In this document: positions 26,570-38,400 of the stretch, piece by piece
Numbering within the stretch: position 1 is the first letter of the stretch
Layout: each line of letters opens with the position of its first letter
From: Deuterostichococcus epilithicus
Taxonomy: Eukaryota; Chlorophyta; Trebouxiophyceae; Prasiolales; Stichococcaceae
Direction: 5' to 3'
Assembly (NCBI GenBank): GCA_033439295.1
Contig: JAVTLE010000005.1
Location: 62,001 to 126,000, forward strand
DNA length: 64,000 nucleotides
Position numbers and translations under genes: made by a program
The notes under the pieces: model-generated
Seen by the model: only the letters and a program-made list of their open reading frames with translations
Told to the model about the DNA's origin: nothing
Database searches by the model: none

Positions 26570-27535
26570 GCTGGCTTGTCTGTCGGCGCGTGGTCTGCGG
26601 AGGTTTCGGCAGGTAGAGGCCAAGTGTTACTAGATCGCCGGCGGTTGCCCTCGGCAGTCGCGAGGTCAAAGCTGGCTTCCCGGTGGTGAGCTGGCCTGTA
26701 GCTTGCGCGCCGGCCGCCTTGTGCAAGGCGCAAACCGCCCGAGCCCGTGTAATCCTGCAACAGGGGACGCCGAGTCCACCGCCCGCCGGTGAACGAATCG
26801 CCAGATGACGAGCAAGCACCCCAAAGGATGCAATGCGAGTGTGCAGCTCGAATCAGCTGCAAGGTGAGAAGAAGCATCCATGACTTGCCGTGCAAGTGCA
26901 ACTCAGTCGTAGTGTAGTACGATGTAACGCGTGTGCAGTACAGCAGTGACGAGCGGTGTCCCTGGGGTCCCTGGGGTCCCTCGGGGAACTCTCTGGGCTG
27001 TTGCGCCCCGGAATCACCTGTCAGGTCGATGATGTTGCCGCAGGCTGACAATGTCTTCTCCGGGTGGGCGGGAGATCCCCGGGAGGTGTCTTTGCTGCAA
27101 GATGCCGACACCGGGCGTGCACGACGGCGTGCTGGCGAACTCTTGAAGAAGCGGAGACGCACTTTTTCCGCGACGACAAGTGACGTTTTGCGCGTGCAGA
27201 TGCGTAGATCTGGGGAATTGGAAGGTTTGCACTTTCAGGGGTGAGCAGGAACCTTTTTGGGGAATGCATGGGACACTAGTGCTGAACACGCGTCAGCTGT
27301 ACCACGACTCAGCCAGTACTTACACACCGAACGCGGTAAACTCACACCCTTTTCCTGCTCGAAGGAAGCTGGGAGCGGATGACCGGCAATCGGAGGCCTC
27401 AGCTGAACATCCGAGCAAGAACACTGGTGCACAATCACGTCCTCGGCCCGCGGCAGTCCCAAAGTCAGATTTGACCATCTGCAGGTGACCTAGCGTGAGC
27501 GTGTTGCGGAACTACAATCATCGCGAGCGGTGCAG
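26570..27535. other. Intergenic, divergent upstream region of kinase B and UPF0060 gene
   Basis: Contains the presumed promoters of kinase B (leftward) and the UPF0060 gene (rightward), whose first coding exon with its ATG should also be here but could not be fixed. A short tandem repeat of ccctggggt lies near 26958-26985. An open plus frame at 26933-27244 has no recognised domain. Confidence 0.35.
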
Positions 27536-28706
27536 CGCCGCACACCGAACGTGCCTGCTGCACTGTGTCACCAGCTGCACTTGGCGAGGCCGGCACGCCT
27601 CCCTCTGCCGCCGGGCTGGCGGCGCCGAGCCCCGCGCCAGAGGCGCTGCAGGATGACCGATTTCACTGGACGCCCAGAAAGATATGCTTATCGCTGGCAC
27701 TGTTCATCATCGCGGGCCTGGCGGAGATCGGCGGCGGCTGGCTCGTCTGGCAGACCATCAGGTGCCCGCTTGCCGTGTCCCGCCATGCGCAGCCGCGCCG
27801 GCATGCCAATTGCTGTGGGTGGGTGATGCTGTGTTCCGCCGCCTCAGGCTGGCGCGCAGCACATCCTGTCTCAGTTGCAGTCGCCGTGTTGCATTCCACC
27901 CATTACAGGCATGTGCACGTTTGAGTCAGTAGCCCTATCGCGCCCCGCGCAGGGAGCACAAGGCCTGGTGGATGGCGCTGCTAGGCAGCCTAGTCCTGAT
28001 CTGCTACGGCTTCGTGCCGACACTGCAGCCGCCGGACACGTTCGGTCGCATCTACGCTGTGTACGGCGGCTTCTTCATCATTCTGTCCTACCTGTGGGGC
28101 TGGGCAGTGGACGGGGACAAACCTGACACAGGTCCGGCCTCTGGATTTCACTTTGTTGTAGGAGCTTGTGTGTATGGAGCGCTTTTATATACCCAACCAC
28201 CAGCTGTGCGGAAGCTTGAGTGCATGGATGGGTTTAGGGTTTGGGTTTACCGAACCTTGTGCTCTTCGCTGAAGGTGTGCCACGTAGGCCATGCCTTCAG
28301 GGTGACATATGTTGATAATGGTGGAGAGCTAGCCAGCGCTGGATGCTGTGCGCTGCATGATGCACTGCCGCAAGCCCGCATGTAAGTGGCGCAGAGGTGG
28401 AACTAGTGTCCTGAACTTGCTGGCGGCGCGGTCATTGCGACCGCTGAAGCTCGCACGCCCGCTGCTTTGCCGACTGCACACCAGATGGTCGCCAGCCATC
28501 GCAGGCTGACAACGCTGATGCTGCCAGCGCGTGCGTCACAGACTGTCCGTCATACTGGCTTTGCAAGGGTCAGCTAATGATGGCGTCCATCCCTCTGCGA
28601 AGCCGAGTCCATTTCCAGCCTCTGCATGCGTGCGCTTGCAGGTGACTGGATTGGCACGGGCGTGGCGCTTGCCGGCGTCGCAATCGCCTGGTTTTGGAGG
28701 CGATGA
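27536..28706 (+). CDS. UPF0060/YnfA-type small membrane protein (5' end missing)
   Basis: Small four-helix membrane protein of the UPF0060 (YnfA, PF02694) family, relatives of small multidrug-resistance proteins; the substrate here is unknown. Exons read: up to 27761 ([20 protein letters not shown]), 27953-28131 ([20 protein letters not shown], then [20 protein letters not shown] and DGDKPD) and 28642-28706 ([20 protein letters not shown], stop TGA 28704-28706). Junctions agree in phase (2, then 1). These are the family's signature blocks: [36 protein letters not shown] and DWIG. The first exon's frame is open from 27499 but has no ATG, so a short upstream exon, perhaps a targeting peptide, is missing. 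Introns show it is nuclear and not bacterial contamination. The second intron carries a telomere-like tract. Confidence 0.85.
28230..28249 (+). repeat. Telomere-like TTTAGGG tract in UPF0060 intron
   Basis: Reads gggtttagggtttgggttta, about three degenerate units of the plant-type telomere repeat. It sits within the second intron of the UPF0060 gene. Confidence 0.75.
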
Positions 28707-29463
28707 GCGCCAGCAAGCCAGGGTAGCAGCGTCGGCGTTGCCTTGGGCTGCTCAGATGGAACGGCCGTCCATCAGGCCAGAAAGCCTGCTATCGCGCGTG
28801 AATCATTAGGTGGTTTATCCGATTGTAGAAGTGCTGTTTGATGTTGAAATTATTTGCAGTCGCAGCCGCTGCCGCTCGCTAGCTCACCAATGTGGTGCTG
28901 TGCGCATTGCCGCAGCCTCATGCCTGTTGTGCAGCCTGTAAAACAGTGATACCCACAATGCACACATGCTTTGCAAGTGCCACTGCCGCGTGAGATGCAG
29001 GAGGGGTCTGGAGAGGGGGTTTCGATGTCTGTTGTCTGACTCCAGATCCTCCCGGCACGTGTGGACATGTGATTATGATTTTGGGTAGCAACGCGCCACA
29101 GTTCTCCAGCTCGTCCTCCTCTTCAGTTCAACTTCAGCGCCTTGCCCAATCGACGCTGCGGCTGGAAGCCATTTGGGCAGAGTGCCGCACACCTGGCCGA
29201 CTCGTCCTGACTTCGTTGGCGTGGCCTTCCGCCGCAGCGGGCAGCTCATGGACGTCGTTACCGGCGAGCGTCTTAATTCGCTCTGAGGCGAAGCGTACAC
29301 TATCAGCACAGCGGCATCCGCAGCAGTTTGTCAGCAGGAAGCACTCCCGATTGGCATGACAACCCACCGAGGTGGTCAGCGGCGCTGATTCGTGAAGGCG
29401 CCACACGCTTCGGCCGCTGCACAGCCAATGTTTTGAGGCAGGGCCGCGGGCGGCAGCCGCAGC
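28707..29463. other. Intergenic between UPF0060 gene and kinase C
   Basis: Both neighbours point right, so this is the 3' flank of the UPF0060 gene and the promoter of kinase C. A TGTAA pentamer at 28937-28941, about 230 bases after the stop, is a candidate poly(A) signal. Nothing else is recognised. Confidence 0.45.
28937..28941 (+). promoter_or_regulatory. Candidate TGTAA poly(A) signal of UPF0060 gene
   Basis: TGTAA is the known chlorophyte polyadenylation pentamer. It lies downstream of the stop on the correct strand. The pentamer is short, so chance occurrence is possible. Confidence 0.35.
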
Positions 29464-32400
29464 ATGGGCTGTACTTCATCGAAACCAGCAACTGTTAAGG
29501 TCCACAGTGCGCAGGTGCGGGGCATGGCTGGGCTGAGCTTGCAGGTGCCAGGCTGGGCTTTACCCAGGGACCTTCAAGCAATCGCGACGAGGACACGAAG
29601 GCCGCCTCTGGCTTGTGTCGTACAAGCCGTCCCACTGCTGGGACCCACACACGCATCATCAATAATGCACTGCGCTTTGTCCCATGCTCTCCCGGTAGTC
29701 CCTCGCGCGCTTCGGTGGCGTCCATCGCACACCAGCATGACCCGTCAACCTCGTGCTGATGCGTTGCCTCGTTCGCAGGCGCCGCCCACCGCTGCGAAAT
29801 CAGATGCTGCGCAGCCTTCTGTCGTCGGCAAGTCGGCTGCCGACCCGCCTCAAGCCACCCCGGACGCGCCGCCGCAGGCGGTGGCTGTGCTGCCGCCCCA
29901 GCCCGTGAAGCCTGCCCCATTGCAGGCAGACGCACAGCAGAGGCCTGCCACCGGGCCCGACAAAGCGCCTAAGGTGGCCGCCGAGGATGTCAGCGCAACG
30001 GACCTTGCCATCATGACCAACGGTGAGCTTTGAGCTGGTTGCTGCGTACCAGCGCTGTCATGCCGTGCCCGCCTCGTGCTGGAGGCATTCGGGTCGGAGG
30101 CAAATGTCACAGCTTCCGCGCCGCCGGCCATGGGACGGCGCCCAGTCCACGCCGCCCTGCAGAGGTGCCGGCGGGCCGACCGCACGGCCCCCTGTCCGCG
30201 CCCCTGTCCGCGCCGCTTGCGAGCCGCACACACAGCGCCGCGCCTCCGCCTTGCCACGCGCACGGCTGCGGCGCTGAGACAGAGCCCGGCTTCAAACTGT
30301 TCAAATCCCAAACCCTGCGCAGGGCACTGCGAACTGCAGTCATCAGTGGGGCGCACCGCCTTCAAGGGTCTCGCCGACTTCGAAGACTGTGAGCGGCAGG
30401 AGGCCACCAAGAGGTGCGTTTGACGACCCCCAGCTCCACCTCCCACATATCACATCGCTCAACTCCACATCCGATTTCCACACATTCGCTGAAGAGGCTC
30501 CTGTCTGGGGGCATCAGGGAGAGCGCAGGGCAGGCCGCTGCGGTCGCGCCCGCCAGCCTGACTATGGGTCCACCGGAGGTGCACAGGATGCAGCAGCCGT
30601 GAAGTGCTGCGGCGTCTGCTTGTCACAATAGAACTCATAATGCCTGCTGAGGGCTGCTTGCATGCAGCGGATGTGGCGTCACGCAGCAGCATGCGCGGGG
30701 AGCGCAGCAGCGGCCTTGAAAGCTGCCAGAACTCCTGCACGGGGAGCGCAGCAGCGGCCTTGAAAGTTGTCAGAACTCCTGACAAAACTCCTGCATCCCT
30801 GCGTCATGAGCCCTGCGCCTGCGTCGTGCCGGCATGGAAAGGATCAGAAACACAAGTCCCTTCCTGTCGCGCAGCATCATGCTCAACTTCGGGTGCTGCC
30901 CCGGCGTGAACAACAACGAGCACCGCTTCGACAACATCACCAACCTGCTGTCGAGCATCTTCAGCATGTGCGGCTTGCCCCCGCTCCTGCCTGGCTTGCC
31001 GATTGACCGAGCTGTCGACACTGCCTGGACACGGACCTGCTGCATGTGTGGTGCACAGCATGTGCAGCATGTAGGCAGCCACCGCAACCGGCACCGTTGA
31101 TGTGAGTGACTCACAGGCTGGCCCCTGGTGGAGGTTTCTCGCAAACCAGCGCTGCCGTGCACAGCGCGGGGCATAGGCAGGCATCGTGCATGTCAGTGGC
31201 AACCGACTGAGTGGCAGACTCTACTTGATCAACTCCCCACAACTCCTCCCGCCGCACAGGCCGGTGGCGCTGGTCGTGTTTCTGGACTCAGCGCTCGCCT
31301 ACATCAAGTCAGGCGTTGGCATGAGCCAGGTGGGGCTCTTTGCAGCGCTCAGAATTTAGAGTTTTGTCTGGCTTCCTGGCATGAGCCACGTGGGGCTCTC
31401 TGCAGCGCTCAGGGTTTAGAGTTTCGTCCGGCTGCCTGCCTCAATGTGACGGGCTGAGCAGGCCCCCCCCTTCCTGCAGCACTGCCCGGTGGGGTTGCTG
31501 CAGTGCCCAGCTGCTGCAATGCCAAGCTTCCAGCTGTCTGCATCAACCTTAGAGTGCCCATCTCCCAGCCCTGTTCTGGGCGCCGCAGGCGGAGCCAACG
31601 TCGAGGGGGCTGTCCTTCTGCACATGGACGCTGGTCACCCTCAAGCCGGAGGTGCAGGTCATCACCGACACCCTCAAGGACGGCAGGTGGGGAGGGCGGG
31701 ACGCAGTACTCAGTATTCATTATTCGGTACATTCGTCCGCCCCTGGTGCAGCACGCCAAGGCCTGCTGCGAGCACAGGGCACTGTCGAGAGATGCCGCTG
31801 TGATACAACCCTTCAGCAGCTGTAGGGCATGGCGAACTGCCATCGAAATGCACTCAGACTGCTCTCAGGCAAACCTGCAGCAAGTATGCAAACAGCGACG
31901 CTGGAAACGGCCGGCGCTCTCTTTCTTGCAGGTTCAACACGCACCCCTACGTGGTCGGCCTGCCGCACCTTCGCTTCTACGCCGGCGCGCCGCTCGTCTC
32001 CAGCCACGGCCACCGCCTCGGCAGCTTGTGCGCCCCCTGTCCGGCATGCCTGGTGCCAATCCCCTGGGGTCCCACTGCCTCAGGGTCACTTTGACGCACG
32101 GTTTCAAAGTTTTCAGGGCATTCGTCAAGCGGCGCCGGTATGCGAAACCTCGCTTGCTGGAGATGCCGGGCAACACACATGCTGGAGGCTGCGAATCCGC
32201 ACCATTGACAGTGCGGGGATCCCTGCTTCGGATGCCGCTTCCGCGTCGTGCACTGGGTGTTGGGCTTTCAACTTAGGTATCATCATCATCCTGCTGGACA
32301 TGCAGTCTGTCATGCGCGCAGGTGCCTGGTAGACTATGTGCCCCGCGCCTTCGACGCCGAGTGCTGCAACATCCTGTGCAACTTTGCGGAGATCGTGGTT

Positions 32401-35400
32401 CGCGACACGGAGCGCTTTGCTCTCGAGGAAGGCATTGACGCCGCCGCCATCGGCTCCGTTGCCATTGGCTCCGCCGTCTCCTCGGGTGGCTGCCCGAGCC
32501 TGATGACCATTGCATCATGGTTTGTCACGTGAAGAGGGCGGGCTTGACGCCGCCGCCATCGGCTCAGCCGTTCCCAAGGGTGGCAGCTGAAGTTGCCCCC
32601 GGCCCTGGCTAAGTCACAACCCGCCTGTTCCGATGCACTGTGCCTGTACACAGCCAGGCCCACAATGACCTGTAGGGGGGCCTTAGAGCTCCAACGGCCT
32701 GCACCGTGGCTGCGGCATTGAGTCAGACTGGTGCTGCTGGCAAACAGGGTGCACAGTCCAGCATGTGCCTTGGAAGCCTCGACACGAGACCTGTGCCGTG
32801 ACCCGACTTTGCAGCCGGCGGCAGCGAAATCGGTCCTCAGCCTGCGAGAGCCCAGAAGCAGATCCTCAAAACGGTGCTGTGTGCTGGTGCAGGTGGCGGC
32901 ATGGTGCGGGAGCTGGGCCCGGGAGACGCCAACACCTCGGTGGCGCTGGTATCAGCACGCGAGCCCGGCTGGCCGATGCTATTCGTCAGCGAGGGTTTTG
33001 CTGCGGATACGGGTGCGCCTTCTCGGTACAATCTGCGGGGTTCAGGGCCAGGGTGCCTACCTACTGAATACTGCGTGCGGCGTCGGACGACGGCAAGTTG
33101 CTGTGAGGTTGCTGGTGGGCGTCCCTGCCTGGACGCCTGCTGTGACTTCATCTTGCTCGGCAGCCAACCGGCGCAGCTTGGGTCCTGCACCGGCGTCGTG
33201 CCACCACAGGCGAGCCATGTTGGCGTTTGTACTTTTTGGGGTCAGGGTTTCACGGGACGCAACCGCTGCCGCCTCCAGCCTCGACCAGCCCCTCTGCCTG
33301 CACCGCTCCTGGCCTCGCCCGCAGCTGCCCCAAGTTCCCCGCAGGAATCACTGGCCGAATCTCTCCTCCGCGGCGCCCGCGCAGGCATCGGCGTGAGCGC
33401 GCAGGGGACGCCCTTCTGGCAGCTGTTCTGGGAGCCGGGGCAGGGCTCATCCGGCGGCGGCAGCGGCGGCGACGCATTTGCCCAGAAAGTCGCGCACGGC
33501 GCCTCCTTCATCGTGGAGGTGGTCGGAGCTGCTTCTTCCTTCGAATCCGCCTGCCTCGTGCGGTTCAGGTGGGCGAATCTTCAGTTGGGCAATTTTTTTA
33601 AATGGGCAAAGTCGGTGGGCAAACTCGCAATTCGAAGTTCGAAGGGCGGCCCGACTTGGCCCCCCCGGCTCTCCGACCGCGCCGCAGCGGACAGGTCTGA
33701 CGGTGTGCCCCTGTGGCGGTGGAGGCGGCAAGTGCCGTCACTGCCCCCTCGGGCATCCCGACGCAGCCCGCCAGCGCCCAGCCGGCACCTCGGGCCTCCG
33801 GCGGATGGCCGCCACCTGCAGCCTGGACCCTAGCAGCCTGACTTCATATGACTTGGCCACACCGCAGGCTCGCGGTAGTGCACCTGCCGGACGGCAAACC
33901 AGACGCACATCAGTACTCAGCATCCTCGGCCCGATTTCTGGCCTGACAATATCTTGACACTATCTTGTCCTGCCCGGACCGCAGGCCGGCGGCACTGCAC
34001 ATGTTGGACAACAACCAGGTGCACATCAACATCAACATCCCGGGGCCTGTGCGCAAGGCGCTGGACCAGGACCCGTCCGCCTACTACTTTGCCACTGTGC
34101 AGCGGGTGCGGCGCCCATTCCGGAAACACTGTCAAATATTGAATGAAACACTGGATGGCCCTTGAGCAAGGCGCTGGACTGGGACCTGGCTGCCCACTGC
34201 TTGGCCCAGGTGCAGCCGTTGTGGTGCCTTTGCAAGAGTGTGCATCGAGCGCGCCGTGCTGCTGGTGTACACAAGTGTCAGCGTCTTGCACCTCGAGGCT
34301 CGTCGAACCATCACGGAGGATCCGAAAGCAGCGTTAAGGCGCAGCCCGCTCCGCCTGCGCGCATGCCAGCCGTCACCGGGCAGCGCATGCCAAGCCTGGC
34401 CCGCAAGCCACAGCCCGGGTGGCAGCGACCCCACCCGAGACTCTTGACCCTGCTGTCTGATGCCCCTCTCCCCGTCCGTCTGCCCGCTGGCCTGCAGGTG
34501 AGCCAGTCGTCGGGCGGCAGCATCGGCAGCGCCATGATGGGCGACCCACAGGACGAAGTGCCATTTGACGACGTGCAGCTGGGCGGCCTGCTGGGCAAGG
34601 GCTCCTTTGGCAGCGTGTACATCGGTCTGTGCGCCGGCGTGCCGTGCGCCGTCAAGGTGGGCATCCTGAGCCATGTTCTGGGCATTCTGCGACATGTCCT
34701 GAGGAAAGCCCGAGGCGAAGAAAAGGGCTCCTTTGGCAGCGTGTACATCGGCCTGTGCGCCGGCGTGTCGTGCGCCGTCAAGGTGGGGGCATCCTGATAC
34801 GCCTTTTGAGAGAAGCCTGAGGCGAAGGACAAGGCACCTCTGGCAGCGTGCACAGCTGTCAAGGTGGGCGTTTCCGAGACATGTTCTGATACACACGGCG
34901 GCAAGGAAAAGGGCACCTCTGGCAGCATGTGCATCTCGCTGTGCGCCGGCGTGCCGGCCGCCGGCGTGCCGTGCGCTCCTCTCAGAACATGAGCACACCA
35001 GCAACATCCTGCCGTCACCCATCTGGTGCGCCGGCATTGCCCCCCAAGCTGGTGCTGCACCGTTCACCGACCTGGCCCGGACGTGTGTCACACAGGTCAT
35101 CGATCTTGCTGTGCTCATCGACCTGGCCTGGACGAGTTTCAATCGCAGGTCCTCGAGCACAAGTGCGCAGCGGCTGCGGAGGCCGCCACCCTACCTATGC
35201 CTAATCTCACCAACTACGAGTCCATACTTTTTGCAGGTCATCGAGCACAAGGGCGCGGCGGCTGCGGAGGCCACCACGGCGCGAGAGGAGCTGGAGGCGA
35301 CGCTGGGCATGCAGCTGGACCACGCCAACATTGTGCGCACGCTCAAGTTCGCCACCCGCGAGCGCACACCGGTGGGTTGTTGGATTTGGGTTTAAGGGTT

Positions 35401-38400
35401 GGAACTTCCACGTTCCTGCGGGCTCCAGAGCTTTGGAGGCGTAGCAGAGGCAGGCCCACATGCGGCCTGCGCGCCCCGGGAGACTGAAGCGAACCGGAAG
35501 GCGCGGAAAGGGAAACAGAGGTTCGGAACGCTGGCGGGACGGGGCTGTGTGCGGCAGAGCGAGTCTCTTTTCCGCCTGGAACCTGCCAGAAATGGTGCAT
35601 TGAGTAAGGATGACGAGAGGCGCGTGGCGGCTAGGCAGTGCATGCAGTAGCACATCCCGGACCTGCAGACAGCAGTGAACGCCAGCAGGAGACATCGCTT
35701 GGCGTGACTGCCCGCCGCCCCCTGACGCTGCGCGCGGCTGTTGGTTTCAGGCAGGCAGAGGAAGACTCGCTTGTGTGTGTCATCATGAAACCTTAGAAAA
35801 CACAATTGTGCAGGCGGGGCGGGCCTGGAGCAAGGTGGGCGGCGGCACCAGCGGCTTCGGCTCAACTGGCGGCGGCTCCGGCGCTCCCTCGGGCTCCCGC
35901 CGAAGCCTGGACAGCGACCGCGGCAGCTTCGACAGCACCGCCGGCAGCGGCAGCAACCGCCAGAGCCGGGACGTGAACGCGCCCCGCCGGCAGCGCATGG
36001 AGACCTGGATCGTGCTGGAGCTGTGTGACCTAGGCTCCCTGCAGGTGTCCCGTGCTCTCTCTGAGTTTTAGGAAATGGCCCTGTTGCTGGGCCGTGCGTT
36101 GAGTGTGGGCTGTCCGGCCTTGGCTCCCTGCAGGTCCAGGCCCCTCCTCCTTCTGCATTTTACTTGCCCAGGGGAGCACCCTTCACATGCGGGTTGGCGG
36201 TTCTGAGTCGCTGCCAAAGAGGCGCATGAGAGGCCAATGCCGTCCTCCGTTGGGGCACTTCCTGTTGCGATGGTGCACTTGCCGTTGGCCTCCGATCCAG
36301 GAAAGCTTGGCGCCATTGCACTGTCGCTGTCACGTTCTGCAGGAAGCCAGTCGACTGTTCTTGCGCGTGTGCCCGCAGGCTGCCATCGACGAGGGCTGCT
36401 TCCGGCAGAGCGGCAATGTGTTTGAGGGCGCCCCTGACGTCGGCCGCATCCTGGCTACCGCTTCCGAGATCGCCTCTGCCTTAGAGTACCTGCACGAGAA
36501 GGTGCCCACACGACACACTCGCATCAGAGAGAAGCTTGCTGTAGCAGAGCTGGATCACAAAGCGTGTGCCTGGCTGTGTCGCGCAGGGCACCTACATTTC
36601 AGTCGTGGCGAAGCTTGCCTTGCCTGAGACACTACAGTGGCGCATGCGAAGTGCTTGCGACATGGTGGCTGGTGGACAAGTCGTTGGCATCAGCCGCGGC
36701 CCTTCAGCCACTCAGCCGCACTGGCCTCGTTTGAGCCTGCTGCGGCCGCAAGCCTCCGGTGTATGGATTTCAGAGAAAAGCAGAGCAGCGATGCTGCTTC
36801 GGTGCCCGCCTGACGGCGTACAAACTCTGTGCTGCAACTGCAAAGCGGGGGCTCATGGCAGATGCCCAGGCTGGACATCTTTTCACCCGCAGAGGAGAAA
36901 CATCATTCTGGACTCTGCGCAGGGCTCCATGCACGGCGACCTGACGGCGAACAACATCCTGCTGCAAAGCGTGGGCGGGCCGCCCCCGGACCTGGACGCC
37001 GCCTTCGAGGCTGCCGAGCTGGAGCCGTTGCCGAGCGCCGCCGGCGACGCGCCCGCCGTGCCCGCCTTCGCCGCCAAGGCGCGCCCCTGACAGCTACCAC
37101 ACACCTCGCTCGCTGGGCGTCATGCCGGCCTCGACCTGTGCATTGGCCACTGCATCGGCCGGGGTTCATGCCGGCTTCGGCCTCTGCACGCCCCAGTGAT
37201 TGAACAAATGCGGGGCGGCTTGCCAAGGTGCGCCTGGGTAGCATCACCAAGGCGCCGGCGCGCTTCTTGCCGTGCATGTGTTGCCCATCGTGCCCTGGGT
37301 GCCTTTTGTGCCTTTCGTAGGGATGGTCCCGAACCGACTGGTGGCGCCGCCTCCGCGCTGACTCCACTGGGCATTGTCACTTTCGCAGGTCTCCGACTTC
37401 GGGCTGAGCCGCGCCGCTGCGACGGAGAGCGCGATGAGCACAAACACCTTTGGCACGGTGAGCCAGCGACGGGCCGACCCTGACCCTGCCGCTGCATGCT
37501 GGCCATCTCGCCTGGTCCACTTTTTGTGGCGTCTGCTGGTTTGAAAGCACTCTGTCTTGCCTCCTGCCCCTGTCCTGCATGCGCCTTGCTCGGCCACCAC
37601 TCCACACTGGCCCTCCGTGCCTGACCCACCACGCCTGCTGGTGTTGTACAAAACCCTAAAACCCTGTGGCACAGGTGACGCACATGCCGCCTGAGCTGCT
37701 GCGGGAGGGGCAGGCGTCCAAGGCGGTCGACGTGTATGCCTTCGGCGTGCTGCTGTGGGAGATGTGAGTGCCCCAGCGCAATGACTCCTCCCCTTTTGTC
37801 CATCGGTACAGAAATTCATAGGCAGGTCGCTGAACAGGCCCACTACAACTGCGCGGCTGCACCCGTATTTCATTGGCCACGACCGCATGTGAGCACCATG
37901 TGCATCCTCTGAGCCTCTGCAGCTCACACGCCCCCGAAGATCCACCAGACCGGTCAGCTAGCAGCGTGCAGCGCAGACACGACCAATTGCGCCAGCCCCA
38001 GCTGAGCCGCTATCTTGTTCATATTACCCCTCTTGTTTTTTTTGCTGACAGGTATGTGGGCGAGCGTCCATGGGCGGGTATGAGGCCGGTCACGATCATC
38101 CTCAAGAAGACTCAGGGCAAGGCGCGCCTATTGTGGCCAGCCGGCGCACCACCCGCCTACCAGGTGTACATCATGCTGGACTTCCAAGCCGGCACTGGCT
38201 CAACCTTGTTTTGGACGGCTGGGAGTGGTTCCGAGTCCTAGAAGTGGTGCCAAGTCCTGGCTTGAAGTTAGTGCCGAGTCTCAGCTTGAAGTAATGCTTG
38301 TATACTTCAAGTGACGCTCAACCCCGGGCACCCTAGCGAGTTGGGACTGCTGCGTGCTTGCGAGGCCCTCGCGTCCCTTACGGCCTCCTTCCAAGTTGGT

